Source of the DNA: Zygnema cylindricum | Taxonomy: Eukaryota > Streptophyta > Zygnematophyceae > Zygnematales > Zygnemataceae | Reading direction: 5' to 3' | Length of the DNA stretch: 64,000 nucleotides | Assembly (NCBI GenBank): GCA_037447655.1 | Contig: JBBHKE010000905.1 | Span: 147,149-211,148 of the forward strand | Part shown: piece after piece, positions 30,098 to 40,474 of the stretch | Numbering within the stretch: position 1 is the stretch's first letter | Layout: each line of letters starts with the position of its first letter | Position numbers and translations under genes: made by a program | Notes under the pieces: model-generated | The model's input: only the letters and a program-made list of their open reading frames with translations | Told to the model about the DNA's origin: nothing | The model's database searches: none

Positions 30098-31265
30098 GTG
30101 CTCCATTGCCCATAGAAATTGCAGATCCAAAAGAAGCTTATCTAGATAGTGCTGACTCCAAGTTGATATAAACCCAAATGATTGACCCCTTGACAATCAC
30201 AAACCTATTATAGCTTCACCCCTGTGAAATAAGACTTTATGTGTGCTCAGTTCCACCACAGAATGCAAAGTTAGAATATGAGTTTTGGACACATTCACCC
30301 ACTTTGACTTTCCCTTAGAAATGCAGCTACCCTGGCAGGCAAAAACTCTGACCGACTACACCTTTGTGTAGCGTGGACTCCCATGAGTCCGCAGCAAAAA
30401 AAATCACTGAAAATGGTCAAGTAAATTGATACATATGAATGGTCAAAGATGACACATTGTACATGAGCTCTCTACCTACTAAATTTTTCTAAGTCCTATC
30501 CCTCTCTAAAACTCTATCTTCTGACTTACGGCACCAATTAAATTACTGTGTCCTACATAAAAAATTATTGTGTCGTACAGAAAAGTACAAGTGTCGGTGT
30601 ACTTTCTGTACGGCCATCGTTCGGCATTGCCAAAATGTCGAAATATGTCATCTCCAGATTCGTTCTCGTAATCCTCGGAGATGCCGCGATCCAATGTTAT
30701 TTTGCCACGTGTCATCCTATGTGGCGATGACCGCAAACCACCGAAATCTTCTTCCGCGATCTCGACATCCTTTCCGGCCGTCCGATCGAAACCAGGTTTG
30801 ATCGTAGCCGTCATAAATACGTGCGCGGTATTTGTTTCGTGTTCGAAACAAATGCGAGGTATTCGTTTCATATAGTACATTAAAATCGTACAAAAACTGT
30901 ATCTATGCATTACGTATCTATATCCCGTTAAATGAACTAGTCTACGTGTAACAAAATAAATATTTATCAAACTTAATGTATCCTACAACTAATCCTAGAC
31001 TTATAGGTTAAGGCTACCGGCTAATTTGACGGACGGCAGGTACCCGGATCAAATCCCGGGATTGACAATTATTTTAGATAACTCTATCGAGATTTGCTGT
31101 CCTGTCCTCTTTGGACAGCCTAGGCAGCCATGGATCTTACTCCTCCTCAAGTCTTCAGTGACTGCAACAAGTGTGGGGACTTGAGTGAAGAGTTAGAGGC
31201 AAGTTGTCATTGTTTTAGGTTTTATTTTACAATCTCTAGACCTATAAAATACTTAAATTTCAATA
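30087..31265 (-). repeat. 5' LTR of element G' (subfamily II)
   Basis: About 1,180 bp. Left end TGAAACTCTGTG next to the PBS; right end TTCAATA, the same mutated terminus as in the 5' LTR of element G. It carries the G-box GCCACGTGTC near 30,704 and the GTAC hairpin near 30,575-30,622. Confidence 0.85.
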
Positions 31266-31605
31266 AATTCTGCATAACTTGCACAAGAAAACTCAACATA
31301 TAATGCAGCAATATTATTGCAAAACTCTATCATGCTACTGCCTTTATAAACATAGGCATCTATTTCTTAATTTACTAATTGCTGCCTCTGTATAGTTTTC
31401 CTCTTATGATTCTGAATTAGTTTTTCCCAGATTTTTGAAGACTTCGTTAGGTTTAAAAGAGTGATAGCTATGGACTTAGACACGTATCTAAGTATGAGAT
31501 GTTATGCTATAGTGTTTTTATACTCCCATAGTTTACTGTCATCTTCTTAGTTTTAGTTATAACCCCTACAAGTGGAACCATAGCCGAGAGTCTAGCTCCC
31601 CTCAC
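31266..31605 (-). pseudogene. copia gag fragment
   Basis: Collinear with gag of elements G and G' (compare 2,880-3,240), with no frame longer than a few dozen codons. It is the target into which G' inserted. It is joined abruptly at 31,606 to a plus-strand copia integrase fragment. Confidence 0.7.
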
Positions 31606-33916
31606 CATATAGTGATAGTGCTAGAAGTATGTTGTCAGATAAGAATATAGAAAAAAGGTTTTGGGCAGAAGCAATGAACTATGCTAATTACCTCAAAAAT
31701 AGAGTTCTTACTTTAGCTATATAAGATCAAACACCTTATGAGAGATCGACAGGCCAGAAACCTGACATATCTCACTTAAAGGTTTTTCGGCAGTCAAGTA
31801 TTCAATCTAGATACAGATCGGTCTAATTGGAAGCTAGATCCTAAAGGAAAACCGGGATACTTATTAGGATATGATGAGGATTTTAAACGATATAGAGTTT
31901 ATGATATAAAAAGGGAAGATATAATCTTAGTAAAGCATCTAGTCGTTATGGATGAAAGAAAGTCTGTGGATCCGTTCAAATATACAAAGTCAGTAAAGAT
32001 CAGATTTGAGTCAAAAAATTCCGATGACTTTGAGCTTCCTAACTATCGAGGTTTTAGAGAAGATGACATTTTTGCAGGTACAAATCAGACCGAAAAGGAC
32101 TAGGCTGTAGAAACTCCAGTGACAACTCTACCCCAAGCGGAAGACGTGGTGAAAATTTATTCGGAATCAAGGGATAAGGGAGAAGCCGAGATTGTTCAAA
32201 AGAATCCACGAAAACCATCTATTTCGGCCTCAGATTTTGAGGGGGGGAGGAGAAGAATCAAAAGATTGCAAAAAAAACAGGTTAATAACAAGGTAACAAA
32301 ACTATCTCATCAAGATGAACCTCAGACTTATGGAGAGGCGATGACGTGTCTAGAAAGAAACCGGTGGAAGACAGCAATCAATGAGGAGATGGCCTCAATT
32401 ATGGCAGCCGATACTTGGGAGCTGGTGGATTGTCCACCTAACCGAAAAGCAATCGATTGTAAGTGGGTTTTCAAATTATAACTAAACCCAGATAACACAA
32501 TTGAGCGCTACAAGGCCAGATTAGTGGCAAAGGGATTTACACAAAAGGAGGGAATTGACTACGAGGAAACCTTTGCCACAGTCGTCACATTTCCCTCCGT
32601 CCGTATACTTCTCAGTCTGGCAGCAGCGGAAGACATGGAAGTGCACCAGATGGACATCAAGACAACCTTTTTGCATGGAGAATTGGAAGAGGAGATCTTC
32701 ATGCGACAACCCGAAGGGTTTGTGGAGGAAGGAGAGGAGAGTAAGGTATGCCGGCTGATTAAATCTCTTTATGGTTTGAAACACGCGCCTCGACACTACA
32801 ATAAGAAGCTTGATGAGTTTCTTACCGGTCTGGGATATATCCGGATTAGCTTAGATCACTCAATCTATGTTTTAGAAGATGAGGAAGGTTTTATATTTAT
32901 TGCAATTTATGTTGATGATTTGTTTGTTTTATGTAAATCAATGGAAAAAATTAATAAACTCAAAACCGATCTTAACGGGAGATTTGAAATGAAGGATATG
33001 GGGGAAGCAAAATATATTTCGGGAATTCAAGTAGAAAGAGACCGAAAAAGAAAGATTATAAGATTGACTCAAAAGGAAGTTATAGGGAACATGCTTGAAA
33101 AATTTCAGATGGATAAAGCTAATAGTTGTACAACTCCAATGGAGTTGAAGAAGGGAAGTGAGAGAAGAGAGGAAGAAGGAGTCATAGCGTTAGACGAGGA
33201 ATTATCTCCTGATGAACAGAAGTTCATGCAGACAATTCCTTACACGCAAGTAGTGGGAAGTCTAATCTATTTTATGAATTGTACCCGGCCGGATTTAGCT
33301 GCAGCTGTAGGAGTGTTGAGTAGAAGTCTAAATGCTCCCACTAAAAGGGATTGGGAGGCAGCTAAAAGAGTCCTTAGATATTTGATAGGAACTAGGGATC
33401 TATGGTTGCATTTGGGTGGGGAGAATACCGACATCACTACTTGGAGTGATGCCAGTTATGGTGATGCTCTGATGAGGAGATGCACTTCTGGATATGTATT
33501 ATATGTGGGTGATGGGGCTTGCTGTTAGAGTAACAAACAACAAAAAGGTATTGCTTAGTCCACCTTGGAGGCTGAGTATATGGCCTCTTGCTCTGCTGTA
33601 AAAGAATTGATGTGGGTCAAGTCTTTGCTTGGTGAGCTTGGTCACCTTAAGAGTGGTGTGTAGAAAATATTTTGTGATAATCAGGCAGCAATTGCTATTT
33701 GTGCCAATCCTAAACATCATATTAAAGCCAAACACATGGACATATGACTCAACTTTGTTAGAGAGAAAGTGTAAAACAAAATAATCAGTTTAGGGTACCG
33801 ACCAGATAGTGAGATGGTAGCTAATATGATGACCAAACCTGTGCCTTCCCCTAAGCTAATTTTCTGCAGGGAGAAGTGTGGTGTGAAATTAAAAATTGAC
33901 TAGAAAATAAGGGGAG
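31606..33916 (+). pseudogene. copia element E: integrase end, RT and RNase H
   Basis: Starts inside integrase, after the DDE Glu region (RFWAEAMNYANYLKNRVL). RT-RNase H is open over 334 codons at 32,524-33,528: YEETFATVVTFPSVRILLSL, MDIKTTFLHGELEEEIFMRQ, YVDD at 32,908-32,919, then the RNase H start DITTWSDASYGDALMRRCTS. A TGG-to-TAG change ends the frame near 33,527. Further stops follow to the purine tract at about 33,900. RT copies element RNA; RNase H removes the RNA strand. The 5' half is missing. Confidence 0.85.
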
Positions 33917-34982
33917 TGTAGAAATTAATGGTCTTTTAAAGTATTTTCTAGGTCTGAATAGAAATATAGAAAGAAGCCGAGGCAGTCTACCTCTAACTTC
34001 TCTCTCCAACTCTCAAACTTGTCGCTGTCACTGAGAAAATGGAGAGGAAGCTAGAGCCATGGCTACCTAGGCTATCCAGAGGTTTACGGGATATAAATAT
34101 TAGTTTATTTATAATTAGGGGTTTATTTACTAATATTATATGTGACACCTCCAAGATTTGATCCTGGAACCTGCCGGCCGGTTAACAGCCGGTAGCTGGT
34201 AGCTTTAACCGTTAAGTCTAGACATAGTGTTACATAATATAGGGTTTGATAATAAATTAAACATTAATACATAGGATAGTTCATTTAACTGAAATAGTTT
34301 TACGGGAGACATAGGTCCAGTAATGTAAAAGTACGGATTACGGTACGGATAAGAAATGAATGCGACGCATTTATGTTTTTAGCGAAACGAATACCGCGTA
34401 TGTATTTATTACGGCTACGATTAAATGTGAATTTAATCGGCAGTCGGAATTAAACGCCGAGATCGCGGAAGAGAATTTCGGCGGTTTTTGTCATCGCCAC
34501 ATCGGATGACAGGTGGCGGAATGACATTGGATCGTGGCATCTCCGAGGATTAAGGGAGCGAATCTGAATATACCACGTGTCGACATTTAGGCCATGTCGT
34601 ACAATGTTCGTACAGAAAGTACACCGGCAGCTGTACTTTTGTGTACGGAAGGATAATCTGATTGGCTCTGTACATCAGTAGATAGAGTCAGTGAGAGAGA
34701 TAAGACTTAGAAAAATAAGGAGATAGGACCCTCTCTCCCAGAGAGCTTCTGTACAAAAGGTCAACTTTGACCCTCCATAACTTACTGCTCAGGGGAGCAA
34801 ATTTAGAGATTCGTTTTGCAATCGACTTAAGGGAGTCTTGCCTTCACAGGGGTGAAGTTGGTCAGGGTTTTTGTCTGCCAGGGTGGCAGTTATTCTTGCT
34901 TAAACACAAAGGGGTCAGGGTTATCCTAGAGGCTTCTTGGAAGCTGTCCACTCTGAGGACTTATGGAGGTCTCAGAGTTTCA
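33917..34982 (+). repeat. copia LTR shared by elements E and F (subfamily I)
   Basis: 1,066 bp, TGTAGAAATTAATGG to GAGGTCTCAGAGTTTCA. Pol of E with its purine tract lies immediately left. A PBS and gag of F lie immediately right. One LTR serving as 3' LTR of one unit and 5' LTR of the next indicates a tandem array produced by LTR recombination. Confidence 0.85.
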
Positions 34983-35570
34983 GGTTATGGGCCCACCCTC
35001 TAGGGTACCAATCTTTAATGGAATTGGCTTCATATACTGGGAAAGTATGATGATAAGAGCTCTATGCGAAAAAAGGTTTTGGGGGATAGTGAGTGGACGA
35101 TTGGGGCTGCCATCAAGTCTTCGAATTCCTCCAGGATTTGAAGGAAGCAGATTCACAAAGAAAGCAGGTCCATCTTCAACGGAGGAGACAAAGGAAGGAG
35201 AGGTGGTGGACAAAGGAGCCGAGAAGGAGACACTCCACCTATAGCAACTGGTTTGACATTCATGTTACCTATTCCGAGTAACGAGGAGAATGATCCTCAA
35301 ACCTAGGATTTCAACAATATGGCGGCAAAGCACTTCATCCTACGCCATCTTACTCAAGGACTTGCGTGTCGCTATTTGTAGATAGAAAGGGCATCCGATA
35401 TGTGGATGGCTCTCATAAAGATGTACCGAAGTGGTACGATTCAGCAACAACTGTTGGCTGATCAGAAAGTTAAGGAATATGTATACAAAGGGGGGAAAAT
35501 GTTGGATTTTTGCAATGAGCTTGCTACACTCTTCATGGAGCTAGAGAGTGCGGGAAAAGATTTTAGTGAA
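34963..35570 (+). pseudogene. copia element F gag fragment
   Basis: Opens inside the LTR as MEVSEFQVMGPPSRVPIFNG, crosses the LTR-PBS boundary in frame and continues with FWGIVSGRLGLPSSLRIPPG. A frameshift and stops follow around 35,240-35,310, but MAAKHFILRHLTQGLA-type sequence and the KVKEYVYKGGKMLDFCNELA block are still readable to 35,570. There a foreign fragment cuts it off. This is the N-terminal half of Gag; the zinc knuckle is missing. Confidence 0.8.
34983..34997 (+). promoter_or_regulatory. primer-binding site of element F
   Basis: GGTTATGGGCCCACC, directly after the LTR CA. Complementary to the anticodon arm of plant initiator tRNA-Met. The ATG inside it pairs with the CAU anticodon. 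Confidence 0.85.
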
Positions 35571-35864
35571 ATCTAACATGGTATCGGAGCCAGCGCGATT
35601 GCGGATGGTTTGACAGGCTTTCCCGTGAGGGGGGTTGTTGGATTGGCACGTGAAGCCGGTCCAATACGGGGTAGAATATGGAAATATCCATACTCGAGCC
35701 GCCCGTAAGAAATGGGTACGGACCCGCCTGTCTCAACATCGAGCTGGTGGCACAGTGGTTGTGCGTTCGCAGCTGAAGTGAAAGGTCCCAGGTTCGAACC
35801 CTGGCCGGCTCAATTTTCCCAAGTGTGAGACATGCCGAATCCCAGATTTCAAGGAAATCTAACA
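35571..35864 (+). mobile_element. fragment of a small LTR/TRIM-like element with tRNA-like module
   Basis: Begins ATCTAACA then TGGTATCGGAGCC (35,579-35,591), the classical primer-binding site type for the 3' end of initiator tRNA-Met. It ends GGAAATCTAACA. The AAATCTAACA end word occurs at both sides, as for LTR ends. No coding capacity. It lies inside the copia F gag, and most of the left LTR is absent. Confidence 0.55.
35741..35811 (+). other. tRNA-like sequence (pseudo-tRNA or SINE-type head)
   Basis: 71 nt that folds as a cloverleaf: acceptor GAGCTGG/CCGGCTC (one G-T pair), D stem GCAC/GTGC, anticodon stem TTCGC/GTGAA, T stem CCAGG/CCTGG with loop TTCGAAC. B box GGTTCGAACCC is perfect; A box TGGCACAGTGGT is nearly so. 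The anticodon loop lacks the invariant U33, so a functional tRNA is unlikely. Confidence 0.55.
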
Positions 35865-35867
35865 CCT

Positions 35868-36826
35868 TTTGGGAAAAAAATCTGACAGACTACACCCATA
35901 TGTAGCGTGGACTCCCCTAAGTCTGCAGCAAAAAAAATCTTTGAATTTGCTCCCCTGAGCAGTAAGTTATAGAGGGTCAAAGTTGATCTTTTGTACAAGA
36001 GCTCTCTCGGAGATAAGCGGCTACCTATTAAATTTTCTAAGTCCTATGTCTCTCTAAACTCTATCTACTGACGTACGACACCAATCACATTACTGTGTCG
36101 TACAGAAAAGTGCAGGTGCTGGTGTACTTTTAGTAAGGCCATCGTACAACATGGCCGAAATGTCGACACATGTCATATCCAGATTTGTTCCCGTAATATC
36201 CGGAGTTGCCGCAATCCAATGTTAACGCGCCACGTGTCCCTTGACGTGGCGATGACCGTAAAACGCCAAAAGTACATATTGCATGATCGCGGCGCCTATC
36301 GTGGCCGTCCGATCAAAACCGGATATATTTCTAGTCGTTGAAAATAGATGCGCGGTATTTGTTTTCGCGGTCGAAACAAATGCGCGGTATTCGTTTCATA
36401 TAATACATAAAACTGTACTCCGTACTATCTAAAACTGTATCTATGCACTACGTATCTCCTTCGCGTTAAACGAACTAGTCCGCATGTATATATATAAATA
36501 TTTATCAAACTCCATATACGCTAGCACTGGTCCTAGACCTATAGGATAAAGCTAACTGCTCTTTTGATGGGCGACAGGTATCAGGTTCAAATCCTGGGTC
36601 CGTCAAACCTTGTATAACTCTATCAAGATTGGCCTTCCTGTCCTCATTGGACAGTTTAGGCAGCCATGGCTTAACTTCTCCTCTCGTCTTCAGTGAACGC
36701 GACAAGTTTGGGGACTTGAGAGCAAGTGTGGGGATCTGAGAAAAGAGTTAGAGGCAGGCTGTCACTGTCTCCTTTTTGCCTTTTATTTTACAATCTCTAG
36801 ACCTAGAAAATACTTGAATTTCAACA
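35868..36826 (-). repeat. partial copia LTR, minus strand (subfamily II)
   Basis: Right terminus TTCAACA at 36,826. The left end is truncated, starting inside the block before ACTACACCCATATGTAGCG. It carries GCCACGTGTC near 36,230. Confidence 0.8.
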
Positions 36827-37650
36827 ATCACATGGCGAGAATTCTCTTTCCACGTCGCTCTGCGCCTTTGCCGGCGGCCTTCCAAAAGCTTCGGCCATGG
36901 CTTTCAGCTCGGGTTTTTTGACAGTCTCTTTGTCTATCCGCCGTCAAATTTGGCGTATGGGTACTTAAAAGAACGTGTTTTCAAAAATCTTTCTCTCTAC
37001 AGAGGCAACTGTTGACGCATTGCGTTTGTTGCATTTGCCTGCACTTGACGACATCCTCTCATTTGTTCAAATGCATGACCCACTTGAATCGTTTAATTTT
37101 GATCGTGAAGCCTTTACCATGGCCGGCATCAAGTCCCCTCACCTTTCTGCGGGCATTCCCTCTGGGATGGTTTATGAATTACTCCGTGACATATTTCCCC
37201 CTAAGACCCTATCCCAAGGATTCAACCTCCTCTTTAAGGTAGGCTCGGGGATGCCTCGTGGTCACATTCCTCATAGTGTAGCCCCGCTTATTTCCGCCGC
37301 TCGACTTGTGGTTGTTTCTAAGCCCGCTGGTGGGATTCATCCAATCGCTATTGGTGAAGTTTTGTACCGCTTCGTCGCTCGTGCTATTTGCATCTAACTC
37401 CAACGAGCGTTTCACGACCATTTTTCGCCGCATCAATTTGTTGTTGCTACGAAGGGGGGTTGCGAGGCGGTTATCTATGGCTTGCAAAGTGTTTTGGATC
37501 TTCCTCCAGATTAGGTGGTCTTTCAAGTGGATGTGGCTAACGCTTTCAATATAATTAATCGTAATGCTATACTTCGAGAACTACAGTATGCATCTTAACC
37601 TATCAACCAATTTTTCCCATTTCATCGATCTTTTTATGCTCGGCCTAGCT
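36827..37650 (+). pseudogene. non-LTR-type reverse transcriptase pseudogene, first half
   Basis: A 140-codon open part (36,975-37,397) contains ALRLLHLPALDDIL, then the RT N-terminal hallmark LISAARLVVVSKPAGGIHPI and AIGEVLYRFVARA. After stops and frameshifts it continues with FQVDVANAFNIINRNAILRE (palm motif with the first catalytic Asp) up to the copia D insertion at 37,651. It resumes at 44,091. The motif style (KPxGGxxPIAxGEV, GDPLG, ADDTH) is that of non-LTR-type RTs. Endonuclease and ORF1 were not seen, so the family is unassigned. Confidence 0.75.
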
Positions 37651-38694
37651 TGTAGAAATTAATGCTCTATTTTAAGTATTTTCTAGGTCTTAATAGAAGT
37701 ATAGAAAGAAGCCTAGGCAGTCTACCTCTAACTTCTTTCTCTAACTCTCAAACTTGTCGCAGTCACTGAGAAATTGGAGAGGGAGCTAGAGCCATGGCTA
37801 CCTAGGCTATCCAGAGGTTTACGGGAAATATATATTAGTTAGGGGTTTTATTTACTAAAAGGTATTTGCCGGCCAATAAGATTTGATCCTGATACCTGCC
37901 GGCCGGCAGACAGCTGGTAGCCGGTAGCCTTAGTCGTTAAGCCTAGACTTAGTGTTACGTACTATATGGTTTGATATTTATTTAAACATTTCCACGTAGG
38001 ATAATTCGTTTAACTGTAATTGTTTACAAGATACATAGATCCGGTAATGTAAAAGTACGGATAAGAAATGAATACCGCGAATTTATTTCTTTAGCGAAAC
38101 GAATACCGCGCATGTATTTATTACGGTTACGATTAAATGTGAATTTCATCAGAAGGCCGGAATTAGCGTCGAGATCGCGGAAGAAGATTTTGGCAGTTTT
38201 TGGTCATCGCCACGTCGGATGACACGTGGCGAAATTACATTGGATCGTGGTATCTCCGGAGATTACGACACCGAATCTGAATATGACATGTGTCGACATT
38301 TAGGCCATGTCGTACAATGTCCGTACATAAAGTACACCGACAGTTCTACTTTTGTGTACGGAACTATGATTTGATTGGCCCCGTACATCAGTAAATAGAG
38401 TCTGTGAGAGAGATAGGACTTAGAAAAATTAGAAGATAGGACCCTCTCTTCTAAAGAGCTTCTGTACAAAAGGTCAACTTTGACCCTCCATAACTTACTG
38501 CTCAGGGGAGCAAATTCAGAGATTCTTTTTGCTATCGACTCAGGGGAGTCTTGCCTTTACAAGGGTGAAGGTGGTCAAAGTTATTGGCTGCCAGGGTGGG
38601 AGTTGTTTTTGCTGAAACACAAAGGGGTCAGGGTTATCCTAAAGGCTTCTTGGAAGCTATCCACTCTGAGGACTTATAGAGGTCTCAGAGTTCT
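37651..38694 (+). repeat. 5' LTR of copia D (subfamily I)
   Basis: TGTAGAAATTAATGC to GAGTTCTT; the terminal CA is mutated. The LTR-internal gag ATG reads ATA here. The PBS at 38,695-38,709 is GGTTATGGGCCAACC, one base off consensus. Confidence 0.88.
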
Positions 38695-39689
38695 TGGTTA
38701 TGGGCCAACCCTCTAGGGTACCAATCTTTAATGGAACTGGCTTCATATACTGGGAAAGTATGATGATAAGAGCTCTATGCGAAGAAAGGTTTTGGGGGAT
38801 AGTGAGTGGACGGTTGGGGCGTCCATCAAGTCTTGGCATTCCTCCTGGGTTTGGAGGAAGCAGATTCACCAGGAAAGAGGATCCACTTTCAACAGAGGAA
38901 ACAAAAGAAGGAGAGGTGGTGGACAAAGGAAAGGAGAAGGAGGCGACCACACCAATAGCAACTGGTTCGGCATTCATGTCACCTATTCCGAGGAACGAGG
39001 AGAATGATATACTCAACCTGGGACTTCAACAATATGGCGGCAAAGCACTTCATCCTACGCCATCTCACTCAAGGACTTGCATGTCCTCATTTGCAGGTAG
39101 AAAGGGCATCCGATCTTTGGATGGCTCTCATAGAGATGTACCGAAGTGGTACGATTCAGCAACAACAGTTGGCTGATCAGAAAGTTAAGGAGTATGTATA
39201 CAAAGGGGGGAAGATGTTGGATTTTTGCAATGAGCTTGCTACACTCTTCATGGAGCTAGAGAGTGCGTGAAAAGTTTTTAGTGAAAAAGAAAAGGTTAAC
39301 TGCTACTGCTGAAGTTACCTGATGAGTTCGAAAACATAGTCAACCGTGTGCAGGACTTGCCAGACTCAAGGTGGATATGGAACTCAATCGTAGGGATGAT
39401 TCTCGTTCAGGAGAATACGATTGAGATCCGAAGGGGAGGAAAAAGTGGCCAAGCCTTGGCAACTGCAACCGATTGGAGGAACAAGGATTCCAGGAAATCG
39501 GTTGGAAACTATGGGGGGACGGAGCAGAAAAATGAGAGCGACGAGTACGGACCAAGGGCTCCCAAAGGTTTATGTCATTTTTGTAAGAAACTTGGGCACT
39601 ACATGGCAGAGTGCACTAAGCTAACCGAGCTTTGGTTAAACGAGGGGCAGACCAGTGGTACTCCGAGAGGAAAAAAAAGGCCCTTGTGA
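38694..39689 (+). pseudogene. gag of copia D
   Basis: Starts at the ATG in the PBS (MGQPSRVPIFNG). Blocks: FWGIVSGRLGRPSSLGIPPG, a Lys/Glu linker, MAAKHFILRHLTQGLACPHL with QVERASDLWMALIEMYRS, KVKEYVYKGGKMLDFCNELA, then WIWNSIVGMILVQENTIEIR and an intact CX2CX4HX4C knuckle CHFCKKLGHYMAEC (39,573-39,614). The frame is broken near 39,000, 39,270 and 39,310. Gag would assemble the particle and bind RNA through the knuckle. Confidence 0.85.
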
Positions 39690-40474
39690 CACAGATACAT
39701 GAGGCAGAATCCGAAGACGAGGATGATGAGCTCCTTTTAGATGAGGAGTTTGAGGCGAAAAACGAGGTCAAAATTCCACGAAGGCAGAAATGTACTTACG
39801 GTGGATTGAAAGGTGAAGCAGGCTGGATTATAGATTCAGGTGCCTCAATGCACATGTGTAAGGATAGGCACCTATTTACTAAGATAAGAAATATTCCCAC
39901 CGTAGAGATAGAGTACGGGGATGGGAGGATTGTCACCACTACTCTTGTAGGATCGGTAGATTTGAAAGTGTTAGTAGAAGGAAAGACATCCATAGTAACA
40001 TTCTCTGATGTATTGTTTATTCCGGGGCTGAACAAAAACCTCATCTCTACATCTGTATTAGATGATAAGGGTTTTTTTACTAGCACTACGGAAGGAGTCT
40101 TTACTGCTAGTTTTGAGGAGGATGTCTATTTCATTGATGAGAAAGGTAGCCATGGGATGTTTAGGCTGGTTTTAAGTAATGAAAAGAAGAAACTTTATTA
40201 TGCTGGTGTTCATGATATTATGATGTGGCATAAGAGGCTTAGGCATGTGAATCTAGACAAGTTAAGAGAGATGAAAAAGATGGGAGTGGTGGAAGGGATT
40301 AAGTTCAGTGAGAATGATAATATAAGTGATTGTAGTGGATGTGCTCAAGGTAAAACACACAGATTACCCTTTCCTAAAACAGTCACCTATAAGGGAGAAA
40401 AAATTCTAGATCTAGTACACACAGATATTTGGGGACCAGCTAAAGTGCCCTACCGGGGGGGAAGAGATTTATGA
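39632..40474 (+). CDS. copia D protease and GAG-pre-integrase region
   Basis: 280 codons. An acidic linker (EAESEDEDDELLLDEEF) precedes the aspartic protease active site WIIDSGASMHMC (about 39,824-39,859) and FIPGLNKNLISTSVLDDKGF. The zinc-binding pre-integrase domain follows: MMWHKRLRHVNLDKLREMKK ... CSGCAQGKTHRLPF. The integrase core starts at HTDIWGPAKVP (first catalytic Asp), where a frameshift ends the frame. The protease would process Gag-Pol. Active-site residues are intact in this copy. Confidence 0.9.
   Translation: MVKRGADQWYSERKKKALVTQIHEAESEDEDDELLLDEEFEAKNEVKIPRRQKCTYGGLKGEAGWIIDSGASMHMCKDRHLFTKIRNIPTVEIEYGDGRIVTTTLVGSVDLKVLVEGKTSIVTFSDVLFIPGLNKNLISTSVLDDKGFFTSTTEGVFTASFEEDVYFIDEKGSHGMFRLVLSNEKKKLYYAGVHDIMMWHKRLRHVNLDKLREMKKMGVVEGIKFSENDNISDCSGCAQGKTHRLPFPKTVTYKGEKILDLVHTDIWGPAKVPYRGGRDL

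Larger units (their letters stand above)
6828..31265 (-). mobile_element. element G': second gag-only copia element, split by the gypsy complex
   Basis: Minus-strand element with the same architecture as G: 3' LTR 6,828-8,019, RNase H remnant, gag up to 10,129, then the inserted gypsy complex (10,130-29,584), then the gag N-terminus (29,585-30,071), PBS and 5' LTR (30,087-31,265). Gag sequence left of 10,129 and right of 29,585 joins at the same point (after CTTAGT, before GCTTCCC). Removing the insert leaves about 5 kb. Its right flank is another copia gag fragment. Confidence 0.8.

Noticed and set aside
35741-35811. A functional tRNA gene
   Set aside because: The cloverleaf is good, but the anticodon loop lacks U33 and the sequence is embedded in a mobile-element fragment. 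Annotated as tRNA-like only.
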